A stretch of 63,398 nt of DNA, taken from positions 1 through 63,398 of the forward strand of contig JAJDBW010000041.1 in assembly GCA_029261155.1 (NCBI GenBank), given 5' to 3'. The stretch is from Nitrospirota bacterium (GTDB lineage: Bacteria; Nitrospirota; Nitrospiria; SBBL01; JAADHI01). Of the stretch, positions 18,519-26,885 are shown piece by piece. The position numbers and the translations under genes were made by a program. The notes beneath the pieces were generated by a model that saw only the letters and a program-made list of their open reading frames with translations, did not search any database and was not told the origin of the DNA. The stretch's first letter is position 1. Each line of letters starts with the position of its first letter.

Positions 18519-19806
18519 GGCTAAGCGAAATTAAGCCCTTCTCTTCATATTTCTTTATATAAGGATACAGCCTTGCATAATCAATTTCGTGTTTTTCGGC
18601 AATCTCAAAAATTGTGGTCTTTTCATCGAAATAGCGGATCAGGCAGTTCATCAGATGGTTCCATTTTTTTTGGTCTTCCGGCACAGTTGGCCGAATGCTA
18701 GGATCGAAGGTCGAAATATAAAGATCGTACTTAGGATTACTCAGGGCGACCAGGCCCTTAAAGTGCCGTTTCATTGTCGTATTGGTTTCCATGATGTCGA
18801 GCATGCCAAGGACGGCAACCACGGCCTCTTCCAGTTTTTCCTCGAAGATAATGTTTTCGGTATCCAAACTGGAATGATATTCGGGATAAGGCATACGAGA
18901 AAGTGAGATACACGGAATTTCGTAGCCCGGCGCCTCCCAAACCGTTTCATCGTTGCCCACAATTTTTCTAAATTCATCCGAGTGGTATTCCGGAAATCGG
19001 TGTTTCAAAAAATGATGCCCGGCCTTGTCAATTAAAGTATCACCCGTAAAGCTCTCTTGAAGTGCCAAGCGATTTTTATTACCCAGCATCTCGAGGAACA
19101 TTGCATATTTAAAGCTTTGAACCTGTTCATCCGGCATGTTCTTCAAATAAAACACCGTCCCCAAATGTTCCGGGGCGATGATCAGACGATAGCTGAATTT
19201 CCGTTTCTTTATTTTCATAAGGCGTTTTATAATTTCGATACCCACCACAATACCGGAGATGTCGTCGTTTGCTTGTGCCGGATGACAACTATGCGCATTC
19301 AGAATGATGGTTTCTTTACTTTCGCCTTCTAAGAAATAGTCGAGCACCTTCATGGTCCCCGCCTCGTAAACGGTTTCCAGCACCACATCGTAGTCCCCTT
19401 CTTCGAGAGAACGATAAAGATTAAAAGGTACGCACAAGCCCCAAGTTTTTTGCCAAGGCTTGTAATAATAGTCGCAGTGGTAGACCAAAGCCTCGGCATA
19501 ATTGGGGTGATAAAAAAGGTGGTCTTTTAACTCCTTTAAGGACACCCGTCCTTGAAAGGAGGGACAATAGCCAGCAACCCCCAAGGGGTGCTGCATGCCA
19601 TCATAGAGCAAAACACCGTCTTTCCAAATTTCGGCTTTTTGTGCGCCCCATTTTTGGGGAACCGTCCAGCCGTTGTACTCGTCTCCCGAAGCATATTCGT
19701 GGACTGTAAAGGGCAGTTCCTTGCAAAGCAACGTGACGGCCTTATCCCCATCTTCGGAAACGGGCGCAAGGCGCAGGGGACACAGCTTCTTCAACAAATT
19801 AATCAT
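18508..19806 (-). CDS. M28-like (DUF4910-type) zinc aminopeptidase-fold protein
   Basis: 432 residues. A zinc-peptidase-like site is visible: ILNAHSCHPAQANDDISG near residue 169 supplies His and Asp ligands, APEHLGT near 211 gives the glutamate, and PYPEYHSSLDT near 309 a late histidine. The last about 60 residues look like a winged helix (FDEKTTIFEIAEKHEIDYARL). Proteins of this architecture recur in surface-polysaccharide and nonulosonate loci, where they may hydrolyse an amide rather than a peptide; their activity is not established to my knowledge. Overlaps both neighbours, so tightly coupled. Confidence 0.7.
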   Translation of the reverse strand: MINLLKKLCPLRLAPVSEDGDKAVTLLCKELPFTVHEYASGDEYNGWTVPQKWGAQKAEIWKDGVLLYDGMQHPLGVAGYCPSFQGRVSLKELKDHLFYHPNYAEALVYHCDYYYKPWQKTWGLCVPFNLYRSLEEGDYDVVLETVYEAGTMKVLDYFLEGESKETIILNAHSCHPAQANDDISGIVVGIEIIKRLMKIKKRKFSYRLIIAPEHLGTVFYLKNMPDEQVQSFKYAMFLEMLGNKNRLALQESFTGDTLIDKAGHHFLKHRFPEYHSDEFRKIVGNDETVWEAPGYEIPCISLSRMPYPEYHSSLDTENIIFEEKLEEAVVAVLGMLDIMETNTTMKRHFKGLVALSNPKYDLYISTFDPSIRPTVPEDQKKWNHLMNCLIRYFDEKTTIFEIAEKHEIDYARLYPYIKKYEEKGLISLSHDG

Positions 19807-20845
19807 GGTGAACTAAACCCTCCGTATCGTAGACTGCGCAATATCGCATCGCCGCTTCCAATAGTTCCCTCGGGGTATAAAAACGTTGTCCGAGCTTGAG
19901 TGCATGGACTTGGTCTTGGCCCGTCTCATCTAACACGGTCTCGACAAGTATGGCCCCTGATTTCGTTGCCACATAAACCTTCCGGCCATCGATCCGATAA
20001 ATGAGTCCCGATAAGTAAGGGTGAGATTGAAAAGCGTCCGGGACGACACAACACTTTTTTAAAATAACTTTTTGATCGTCGATAAACGTGGCAGCCCCCG
20101 GATAGGGATCGTCGAAGGCGCTCACGAATCGTGCAACCTCATCTCCCGTCCAAGACCAATCGATATAACCCTGGTGAAATGTGGACAACCTAGGAAAGTG
20201 AGAACTGTCCGCCTCATTTAAGGCGCGCAGCGCGAATGATTTTCCGTTTTGAATTTCATCGAGAAAGGTCTGAAACAAGGCGATCCCTTCTTCATGCGCC
20301 GCCTTAAAATAATCCGCTGGTATGCATGCCCCTGAGGGCAATTTGTATTCCCAGCTTTTAATCACCGCGCCCGAATCGTAGACACCGGGAATCATCTCTT
20401 CGTTAATCAACTGTATATGCCATGCGCCGACTCGGTCCTCCCGCAAAATTTGCCAAGTGAAATGAGCCCCGCCGCGATAATGCGGTAAATCGATCACCAT
20501 GAAGTCGACCAGCTTTCCGCCGAAACGTGCGACCGTCTCGCGATTAAAGGTATAGGCCTCGCCCATGCCAATTCCGAGAGTCTTCTCGTTCATCAACTGG
20601 AGAAGCTCCGGTGCTGTATTAATGTCTCCTGCGAGAAAAAAAGGGATCTCCGCCTTTTCCAAGGCCAAGGCCAGGCTTAAGCGATTTTCCTCATCGACAA
20701 TCTCATCGAGATGCCGTTTCACTGCAAAGACAGCGGCATCCATACCTCGCGCGCGGGCCGCCTCCGCAAAGGACACGATCAAGGGCCCACCTCCAAAGAG
20801 GATGACTTTTTCGATGGGCCCCATCTTCATCTGTTTGAGAGGCAT
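19799..20845 (-). CDS. Formyltransferase-family protein (Fmt/ArnA-like)
   Basis: 348 residues with a formyltransferase N-terminal fold and an Fmt-like C-terminal barrel. DLPHYRGGAHFTWQILR near residue 119 corresponds to the HxSLLP..RG region, with the usual first histidine replaced. GAWHIQLINEEMIPG near 139 corresponds to the segment holding the catalytic Asp in Fmt. DDPYPGAATFIDDQKV near 246 begins the C-terminal domain. It would transfer a formyl group from 10-formyl-tetrahydrofolate to an amino sugar. Its presence suggests an N-formyl variant of the nonulosonate. Replacement of catalytic residues means activity should not be assumed. Confidence 0.65.
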   Translation of the reverse strand: MPLKQMKMGPIEKVILFGGGPLIVSFAEAARARGMDAAVFAVKRHLDEIVDEENRLSLALALEKAEIPFFLAGDINTAPELLQLMNEKTLGIGMGEAYTFNRETVARFGGKLVDFMVIDLPHYRGGAHFTWQILREDRVGAWHIQLINEEMIPGVYDSGAVIKSWEYKLPSGACIPADYFKAAHEEGIALFQTFLDEIQNGKSFALRALNEADSSHFPRLSTFHQGYIDWSWTGDEVARFVSAFDDPYPGAATFIDDQKVILKKCCVVPDAFQSHPYLSGLIYRIDGRKVYVATKSGAILVETVLDETGQDQVHALKLGQRFYTPRELLEAAMRYCAVYDTEGLVHHD

Positions 20846-20848
20846 CCC

Positions 20849-21370
20849 TTAATCTCTCAGCTTCTCAACTAAAATTTCATCGACATACTCACCCTTGCAA
20901 AAACGATGGTCTTTTAATCGACCCACCTCGCGATAGCCCGCCTTCATGAAGCCCTTGTAGCTGCCGACATTATTTGCATAGAGTCCGGCGATGACCTTGT
21001 TCAGGTTAAGCTCTTCAAAAGCATATCGGGTTGCGACCCGAATCGCTTCCGTCCCAAAGCCTTTGCCACGTAATGCCTTTTCTCCAATGAGCAGCCCGAT
21101 ATCTCCATAACGATGTAAGGGGTGAATACCTCCAATTTTGATATTGCCGATCTGGCGATGGCTTTCGATTAAATAGATGCCGAACAAAAAGGCATTTGGA
21201 TCTTCATTCACAAGCTTTGCATAGTTCTTTAATTCCTCAAAACCGTAAACCGTCCAGCGACTCTCTAAAAATCGGATCACCTCTTCATCCTGCATCCACT
21301 GTTGATAGGCCAGCGTGACATCCTCGGGAGATAATAGTTTTAAATAAATGCGTTTTTTAATCGTTTCCAT
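20849..21370 (-). CDS. GNAT N-acetyltransferase (RimJ/RimL type)
   Basis: 173 residues, a complete GNAT domain with the acetyl-CoA loop LRGKGFGTEAIRVATRYAF near residue 96 and ANNVGSYKGFMKAGYREVGR near 130, the strand typical of the RimL/SpeG branch. Because PseH activity is already present as a fusion, this second acetyltransferase probably modifies another position of the sugar. Three nt separate it from the formyltransferase start. Substrate not deducible. Confidence 0.75.
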   Translation of the reverse strand: METIKKRIYLKLLSPEDVTLAYQQWMQDEEVIRFLESRWTVYGFEELKNYAKLVNEDPNAFLFGIYLIESHRQIGNIKIGGIHPLHRYGDIGLLIGEKALRGKGFGTEAIRVATRYAFEELNLNKVIAGLYANNVGSYKGFMKAGYREVGRLKDHRFCKGEYVDEILVEKLRD

Positions 21371-21381
21371 GTATCGCCTCG

Positions 21382-22143
21382 TTAAGCGTCTCTCACCGCG
21401 ACCTTTTTACCGGTGAGATAGGCCTTGATTCGCACAATGTCATAATCTCTAAGAAACAACATCGTCCCGACTGCCGCGCCGTCGCAGTCACTTTGGTGGA
21501 AAAGGGCGGCCAAGTCATCATAGCTCCCGGCGCCACCCGATGCGATCAAGGGCACATCGATCCGCGATCGCGCCCAATGATAAAGTTCGACGTCGAATCC
21601 TTTTAAGCGGCCTTCTCTATCGATGGCGGTGAGAATAATCTCTCCAGCGCCAAGGCCAATCAGTTGTTTTAAAAGTACATCTAAATCGGCCTCGACACGC
21701 TGTTTTCCCGAAAACACATAGGGTCTGTATTCTCCTCCAGGGTCTTTCTTCACATCTAGAGAAACGACGACAGATTGCGTGCCGAATTCCTTTGCGAGTT
21801 CCCCAACGAGCGCGGGATTTAAGACCCCATGCGTGTTCACCACAATTTTATCTGCGCCCGCCGCAAAACAACGGTGGGCATCTTTAACATTTCGAATGCC
21901 ACCGCCCGCTGCGACCGGCAAACGACACTCTGTAATCATTTTTTCAATCAGCTCCGGCACAATCGTTCGGCCTTCATCCGCGGCATCGATATCAACGCAG
22001 ATAATCTCATCGGCGCCCTGGGCATCGTAAATCATTGCCTGTGAAAGCGGATCGCCAACATCGATTCGGCTCGTGAATTGCGACCCTTTAACCAAACGTA
22101 AGCCGCTGAGCAAAAATAGGGGGATAATCCGTTTCGAAATCAC
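21382..22143 (-). CDS. hisF: HisF-like cyclase subunit paired with sugar amidotransferase
   Basis: 253-residue TIM barrel with the IGP synthase cyclase signatures IICVDIDAADEGRT near residue 47, AAGGGIRNVKDAHR near 77 and VPLIASGGAGSYDDL near 195. It starts with GTG overlapping the hisH stop (GTGA). In nonulosonate and O-antigen loci HisF/HisH pairs feed ammonia to a PseA/WbpG-type amidotransferase to make an acetamidino group and do not serve histidine synthesis. The adjoining pseA-type gene and the absence of other his genes support that here. Confidence 0.88.
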   Translation of the reverse strand: MISKRIIPLFLLSGLRLVKGSQFTSRIDVGDPLSQAMIYDAQGADEIICVDIDAADEGRTIVPELIEKMITECRLPVAAGGGIRNVKDAHRCFAAGADKIVVNTHGVLNPALVGELAKEFGTQSVVVSLDVKKDPGGEYRPYVFSGKQRVEADLDVLLKQLIGLGAGEIILTAIDREGRLKGFDVELYHWARSRIDVPLIASGGAGSYDDLAALFHQSDCDGAAVGTMLFLRDYDIVRIKAYLTGKKVAVRDA

Positions 22144-22751
22144 GCCAAACCCTCGACCACGTTCTTAAGGAAGCGAAGCCCATCGCCCTGACTTTTCTCA
22201 GGGTGAAACTGCACGCCCAAGATATTCTCTTTTCTAAGGCCCGAGGCAATCGTTAAATCCCCGTATAACGTGGTGACCAAGACATCACCCTTTTCTTGCG
22301 GGACAAAACGATAGCTGTGCATAAAATAAAAGCTGCGGGCACGAACACCACGGAAAAAACTTTCATCGCTGACGCTGACCTGATTCCAACCCATATGCGG
22401 CACGCGTAGACCCTCGCCCTTCATCTTTTCGACCCGCCCCTTGATCCAGCCGAAGCCTTGTGTCTCCCCATCCTCTTCACTCCCTTCACCGAAGAGTTGC
22501 ATGCCAAGACAGATGCCCAGAATCGCTTTCTTTTTTATTAGTGCGGCTTCGTTCAGCGCATCCCAAAAATGAAGGGTTTTCAATCGATCGACCGCGACGG
22601 GAAAGTTGCCAACCCCGGCCAAAACGATTAAATCGAACCTGTCTAAATCCTTCGGATCGCTGACAAGCGACACATCATATCCATAAAAATCAAAGGCCCG
22701 ATGAACGGAACCCACATTGCCGATGCTGTAATTCACGATTCCGATCTTCAT
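22140..22751 (-). CDS. hisH: HisH-like glutamine amidotransferase subunit
   Basis: Class I glutaminase of about 203 residues. The nucleophile cysteine lies in LGICLGMQLFGEGSEE near residue 80, and the histidine and glutamate partner lies in LGVQFHPEKSQGDG near 182. It releases ammonia from glutamine for its HisF partner. I start it at the ATG that overlaps the pseA-type stop (ATGA), where the conserved MKIGIVNYSIGN begins. An upstream start would add 11 unconserved residues. Its neighbours place it in acetamidino formation. Confidence 0.88.
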   Translation of the reverse strand: MKIGIVNYSIGNVGSVHRAFDFYGYDVSLVSDPKDLDRFDLIVLAGVGNFPVAVDRLKTLHFWDALNEAALIKKKAILGICLGMQLFGEGSEEDGETQGFGWIKGRVEKMKGEGLRVPHMGWNQVSVSDESFFRGVRARSFYFMHSYRFVPQEKGDVLVTTLYGDLTIASGLRKENILGVQFHPEKSQGDGLRFLKNVVEGLA

Positions 22752-23890
22752 ACCTTTTCCCGATACCATAGATCTTGGTCCCAAAGTTTCGGCCCATAAG
22801 GCAAGGACTCCGGATCGATTTTTGGGGCAGGCGCAATAAGGTGTTTGAGGACGATCTCGTTAAATTCCTTTTCGCTGAGATCGAGATAGTCTAAAAAAAC
22901 TTCGAGGCTTTGCGGTTTTCGCTTTTCGTATTGGTCAATTAATTTCAAAGCGTCCTCGCGACTTAGGCGCCCATGCTTAATATCGAGTGTGGTGAGATGG
23001 GTGATTCGCGAAAAACCCCGTTTGAGATACTTGATATAGTCGCGCATGCCTTGAAACATGCATTCGATCTTTTCATAGCTCGGCCCCGGCAAGGTACTTT
23101 CGACCTCATCCTCCTGCCAGCCGAGCTTGATCTTATTAATCTGAACTTGTTTCTGAACATCCCAGGGCATGAAGTTACCGAGCGGCAAACTCTTCACCCC
23201 CGCTGCGGCCAATTCGCGCTTCGCCGGATAGATATAGGGTTCCAGATCTCTCAGTTCGCATCCGATAAATCCGGCCATGTCCTCCGCCCGCATCCCCATA
23301 ATAATTCGTCGATTGAATTTCCACTCGTCGGTTTCTTCCAGATCTTGATATTTGAAATAGGCCTCGTATTCTCCGCCCCCTTCGCCCCATATGATCAGCG
23401 GTATCCCCATCTTAATCGCCATCTTCATCGGGTAGGAAAAAATACCGGCGTGGCAATGCCAACAAAAATCGCCCTTCCGGATAAGGGCCTCAAGCATGAG
23501 GCGTTTCACGATCTTCCAGTTTGGTGTAAAGGTCATGACATCAACGCCCAAGGTCCTAAAGGTACGGGTTCGGTTTTCAAGGGTAAGCGGCCGGTAAAAA
23601 CCGTGATCGAAGGAAACCACCAAGGGTTTTAAGCCATACTTTTTAACAATTGCCCAAAGGGTGTAGGTCGAATCTTTTCCTCCGCTAAATGGCAGGATAC
23701 AATCGTAGGCCGCGCCGGTCTGCTTTGCTTCTTCGACGACTTTTAAAAGCGCTTGCTCCCTTTTTTCCCAATCGATGGCCTTGGATTTCGTTTCCCAGTT
23801 CCGGCAGATATTGCAGACGCCTTCTTCATCGAAGTAGATCGTCTCCCAAGTCACCGGAAGGGTACAGCGCATGCAGCGTTCGAGTTCCAT
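22748..23890 (-). CDS. pseA: N-acetyl sugar amidotransferase (PseA/WbpG family)
   Basis: 380 residues. A PP-loop ATP pyrophosphatase site (LPFSGGKDSTYTLW near residue 66) is flanked by cysteine pairs CMRC and CNIC at the N-terminus and CWHC near residue 143, which probably bind zinc. The enzyme activates an N-acetyl group with ATP and, with ammonia from HisH-HisF, turns it into an acetamidino group. PseA does this on pseudaminic acid in Campylobacter, and WbpG has a related role in Pseudomonas O-antigen. The hisH and hisF genes follow with overlapping ends, forming a three-gene cassette. Confidence 0.9.
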   Translation of the reverse strand: MELERCMRCTLPVTWETIYFDEEGVCNICRNWETKSKAIDWEKREQALLKVVEEAKQTGAAYDCILPFSGGKDSTYTLWAIVKKYGLKPLVVSFDHGFYRPLTLENRTRTFRTLGVDVMTFTPNWKIVKRLMLEALIRKGDFCWHCHAGIFSYPMKMAIKMGIPLIIWGEGGGEYEAYFKYQDLEETDEWKFNRRIIMGMRAEDMAGFIGCELRDLEPYIYPAKRELAAAGVKSLPLGNFMPWDVQKQVQINKIKLGWQEDEVESTLPGPSYEKIECMFQGMRDYIKYLKRGFSRITHLTTLDIKHGRLSREDALKLIDQYEKRKPQSLEVFLDYLDLSEKEFNEIVLKHLIAPAPKIDPESLPYGPKLWDQDLWYREKV

Positions 23891-23901
23891 TTCAGTGCTC
23901 C

Positions 23902-25938
23902 TTAAACCTTGCGAAAAACGGCTTCCAATCGTTTTCCTTCAATCATTGAATCGATCATTCCATATTCCAAGCCGTACTTGACGATGTCCATCACCTCGTC
24001 GTAGATCCGAAGGGTAAGCTCGATCAATGCCTCGTCATGCGGCAAGGCCATATTGTGGCCACCCGTAAAGAGGAGCCCGCGTTTGACACACTCCTGTTGA
24101 AAGAGGGTTTTGAGTTTGAAACGTGAGTCTTCTTTAATCATTAAAAACGATCGGGCAGAATAGCCTTCTATCGAAAAATATCGCGCCATCTCTTTGTCTT
24201 CAATTAATGCCGACACGCCCGTCTTAAGTTTCTCACCGATACGCTGGAATTGCGCATAGACATCCTGCTCCTGAAGGCTTTTGATGGTCGCGATTGCGGC
24301 CGCGATAGATGCGGTCTCACCGCCAAAGGTTGTAGAGAAAAAGACTTCGTTAAAATGGCGCATGATCTCTTTTTTTCCCACCAGCGCGGAAATCGGGAGG
24401 CCGTTGCCCATGGCCTTGCCAAAACAAGACAGATCGGGAAGGACATCGAAATAGGATTGCGCGCCGCCAAGCGACATGCGAAAACCGGTGACCACCTCAT
24501 CGAAAACCAGCAAAGCGCCATAGCGATGTGCAAGTTCCTTTACCTTTTTTAAAAAATCGGCATCCGGCGCTTCAAGGCTGACCGGCTCCATGATGACGCA
24601 GGCGATCTCATCGGGGTACTGCTCGAACAAGGCTTCCAAGCTTTCGATCTTATTGTAGGCGAAGTTCAAAGTAAGATGGCGAACATCGACGGGAATGCCT
24701 TGGCTTCGTGTCGTCGATCCGATATACCAATCCTGCCATCCGTGGTAACCACAACACGCGATATAATTCCGACCCGTATAGGCCCGCGACACGCGCACAG
24801 CTGCAGCGGTGACATCCGAACCGTTCTTAGCCAAACGGACCATTTCAGCGGAAGGAATAATTTCTGTTAGTAAGGCCGAGAGCTCATATTCCAGACGATG
24901 GGGCAGGGTAAAACTGCTGCCCTGGTCAAGCTGTTTCTTGATCGCCTCGACAACGGGTTCATAGGCATAGCCCAAAATGCAGGCACCCAGGCCCATCGTA
25001 AAATCGAGATAGCGATTGCCATCCAGATCGGTCAGCCAAGCGCCCTTGCCTTCTTTGACATAGAGTGGTGCTGCCCCATGGCTAAATTGCAGCGCGGATT
25101 TGCTAAAGGTTTGCGAACCGCCTGGAATAATTTTCATCACCTCGCGGTGGTGCTTCAAGCTTTCTTCGAGCTTGAGGGGCGGGGCAATCCGCGACTGAAT
25201 CCAACGCTTGTCTTCCTTCGCTGAAATGTCGCTCCCCGCCCCGACTCTCGCTGTCGTTTCATCTTGAATCAGTTTGGGAGCAGCCTCGATAAGGGCGATG
25301 ACCTCTTCATAAGAAAAATCGCTCCGATTCAACTGGCCCAAGATCCGATCAATGACCTGGGCATCCTCTTTATAATCGAGACTGAGGTGAATCTTGGAGA
25401 AATCATTTTCGGTGTAGGGGATCACGATCTTCTTGTAGTCGCCATGCTTTTTAATCCAGGGCGTCACGTGCTCTCTTTCGGAAGGCAGCTTGGCCTGACG
25501 ATCTGCCGCAAGTAGCGCGCGCCCGGAAATCACCTCGACATCGAAGCCGTCGATCACATGCGAGAGCGTAAAGTAATCGACGGCACTTTCACTAAACCAG
25601 TGGAGCACTTGGTTAACCATACGGTAATCGGTAAAAAGACAATCGCCCGTAATACGGACGACCGTATCGAGTTCATAACGACGGACCGCTGTGGCAAACC
25701 GGCTTAAGACATCATGAACCGCGCCGCGAACCACTAGCCAGTCTAGCTTTTCTGCCGCGTCCGCTAAAACCTCATCTTCTTCGCCTTCCGTGGTTACCAG
25801 GATTTTAGTGTCGCATTCGATCCCGGCGCAGCGGGACAAGACCCAATCGATAGCGGTTTTGCCATGAAAGGGATGGAGCATTTTCTTGGGATAACGGCTG
25901 GATCCCGTCCTGGCCTGTACGATGACTGCGTGTTTCAT
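23902..25938 (-). CDS. Fusion: PseF/SpsF cytidylyltransferase plus class III aminotransferase
   Basis: 678 residues with two enzyme domains. The N-terminal about 230 residues form a CTP-dependent nucleotidyltransferase of the SpsF/PseF kind (VIVQARTGSSRYPKKML near the start, DTVVRITGDCLFTDYRMV near 97), which would make the CMP-activated nonulosonate. From about residue 280 there is a PLP enzyme of the glutamate-1-semialdehyde aminomutase/class III aminotransferase family: YLDFTMGLGACILGY, VFDEVVTGFRMSLGG, and CFGKAMGNGLPISALVG, whose lysine should hold PLP. I start at ATG 25938 because GAGGT lies five nt upstream and the conserved core begins there. The aminotransferase substrate is unknown. 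Confidence 0.85.
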   Translation of the reverse strand: MKHAVIVQARTGSSRYPKKMLHPFHGKTAIDWVLSRCAGIECDTKILVTTEGEEDEVLADAAEKLDWLVVRGAVHDVLSRFATAVRRYELDTVVRITGDCLFTDYRMVNQVLHWFSESAVDYFTLSHVIDGFDVEVISGRALLAADRQAKLPSEREHVTPWIKKHGDYKKIVIPYTENDFSKIHLSLDYKEDAQVIDRILGQLNRSDFSYEEVIALIEAAPKLIQDETTARVGAGSDISAKEDKRWIQSRIAPPLKLEESLKHHREVMKIIPGGSQTFSKSALQFSHGAAPLYVKEGKGAWLTDLDGNRYLDFTMGLGACILGYAYEPVVEAIKKQLDQGSSFTLPHRLEYELSALLTEIIPSAEMVRLAKNGSDVTAAAVRVSRAYTGRNYIACCGYHGWQDWYIGSTTRSQGIPVDVRHLTLNFAYNKIESLEALFEQYPDEIACVIMEPVSLEAPDADFLKKVKELAHRYGALLVFDEVVTGFRMSLGGAQSYFDVLPDLSCFGKAMGNGLPISALVGKKEIMRHFNEVFFSTTFGGETASIAAAIATIKSLQEQDVYAQFQRIGEKLKTGVSALIEDKEMARYFSIEGYSARSFLMIKEDSRFKLKTLFQQECVKRGLLFTGGHNMALPHDEALIELTLRIYDEVMDIVKYGLEYGMIDSMIEGKRLEAVFRKV

Positions 25939-25994
25939 CTCAACCTCTTTTACGCCCTCCCTTTTCACAATCGAAGGAGCGGCGAGGGATGACT

Positions 25995-26885
25995 TCATGA
26001 TTTCGGCCAATTCGAGGGTACGGTAATCGCTTCGTCCTCAACGCGGAAGGACTCCAGCTGGGGTGTCAAACTTTCAAACGCCGCCAGCTGGCCATTTGAA
26101 ATCGCATCAATATTTCGACGCAAGTGCGCCAGGTGATCGACACCCAGGATCACCCCGTCCATGTGGGGATGACTTAAAGCAAACAACAAGGGCAGGCTTT
26201 CTGGCTCCAAACCAGCGTCATCCGAAAAGGCTTTCATCTTCATAAGCCTGTCTTTCACGCTTGAAAAATGGAGCGGGCAATCCTTGGGTTCGATAAAGAA
26301 AAGACCTTGTAAAAAAATGGAGCGTGCGAAAAAATGATGACCCGCAGTTTTGAAGTCTTGAAGTTGTGGCCCGTCAATGAAACGCCGGTCGAAAAGATTG
26401 AGGGGGATCTCGAATGCCATGGGACCCTGGGTGTCTTCAACAACGACCTTCATCTCTTGGGGACGATAAAGCGAAACGCCATATTCTCCGATCACTTTTT
26501 CGCGACATAAGCGACGAAGGACCGGGAGAACCGTTTCACCATACTGTCGATAGGTTTGATGTGAATGAATCAAAAGCACATCGATAAAATCGATGTGCAT
26601 TCGGGTCAAGGCGGCTTCAATCTCCTTCTCTACCGTTTCCTCCGAAGGATAGTCTCGCTCCGTCAGCTTGGTAATCACCTTCAAGGTTTTTCCATTCCGC
26701 TCGAAAAATTGTCCGATTCGTAACTCTGCGTCGCCGTAGGCATTGGCCGTATCGATTCCCCAGAATCCCTCATCCGATGCGAGAGAAAGAACTTCGTCGA
26801 GGGTTGAGTCATCGAGGCGTTTCCCATTGGCAATCCCATAGTTCATTCCGAAGTTCGCTGTGCCTAAAATCAGCTTTTCTTTCAT
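25995..26885 (-). CDS. Aldo/keto reductase
   Basis: 296 residues, TIM-barrel AKR with a readable catalytic tetrad: Asp and Tyr in WGIDTANAYGDAE near residues 44-51, Lys in KVITKLTE near 72, His in DVLLIHSHQTY near 107. It starts by ATGA overlap with pseC. Several nonulosonate clusters carry such a reductase next to a cytidylyltransferase-aminotransferase gene. It may reduce a keto or aldehyde intermediate that the fused aminotransferase then uses or produces. Confidence 0.85.
   Translation of the reverse strand: MKEKLILGTANFGMNYGIANGKRLDDSTLDEVLSLASDEGFWGIDTANAYGDAELRIGQFFERNGKTLKVITKLTERDYPSEETVEKEIEAALTRMHIDFIDVLLIHSHQTYRQYGETVLPVLRRLCREKVIGEYGVSLYRPQEMKVVVEDTQGPMAFEIPLNLFDRRFIDGPQLQDFKTAGHHFFARSIFLQGLFFIEPKDCPLHFSSVKDRLMKMKAFSDDAGLEPESLPLLFALSHPHMDGVILGVDHLAHLRRNIDAISNGQLAAFESLTPQLESFRVEDEAITVPSNWPKS

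Noticed and set aside
21382-22751. HisF/HisH as part of histidine biosynthesis
   Set aside because: No other his gene is nearby, and they overlap a PseA-type amidotransferase gene, so a sugar-amidation role is better supported.
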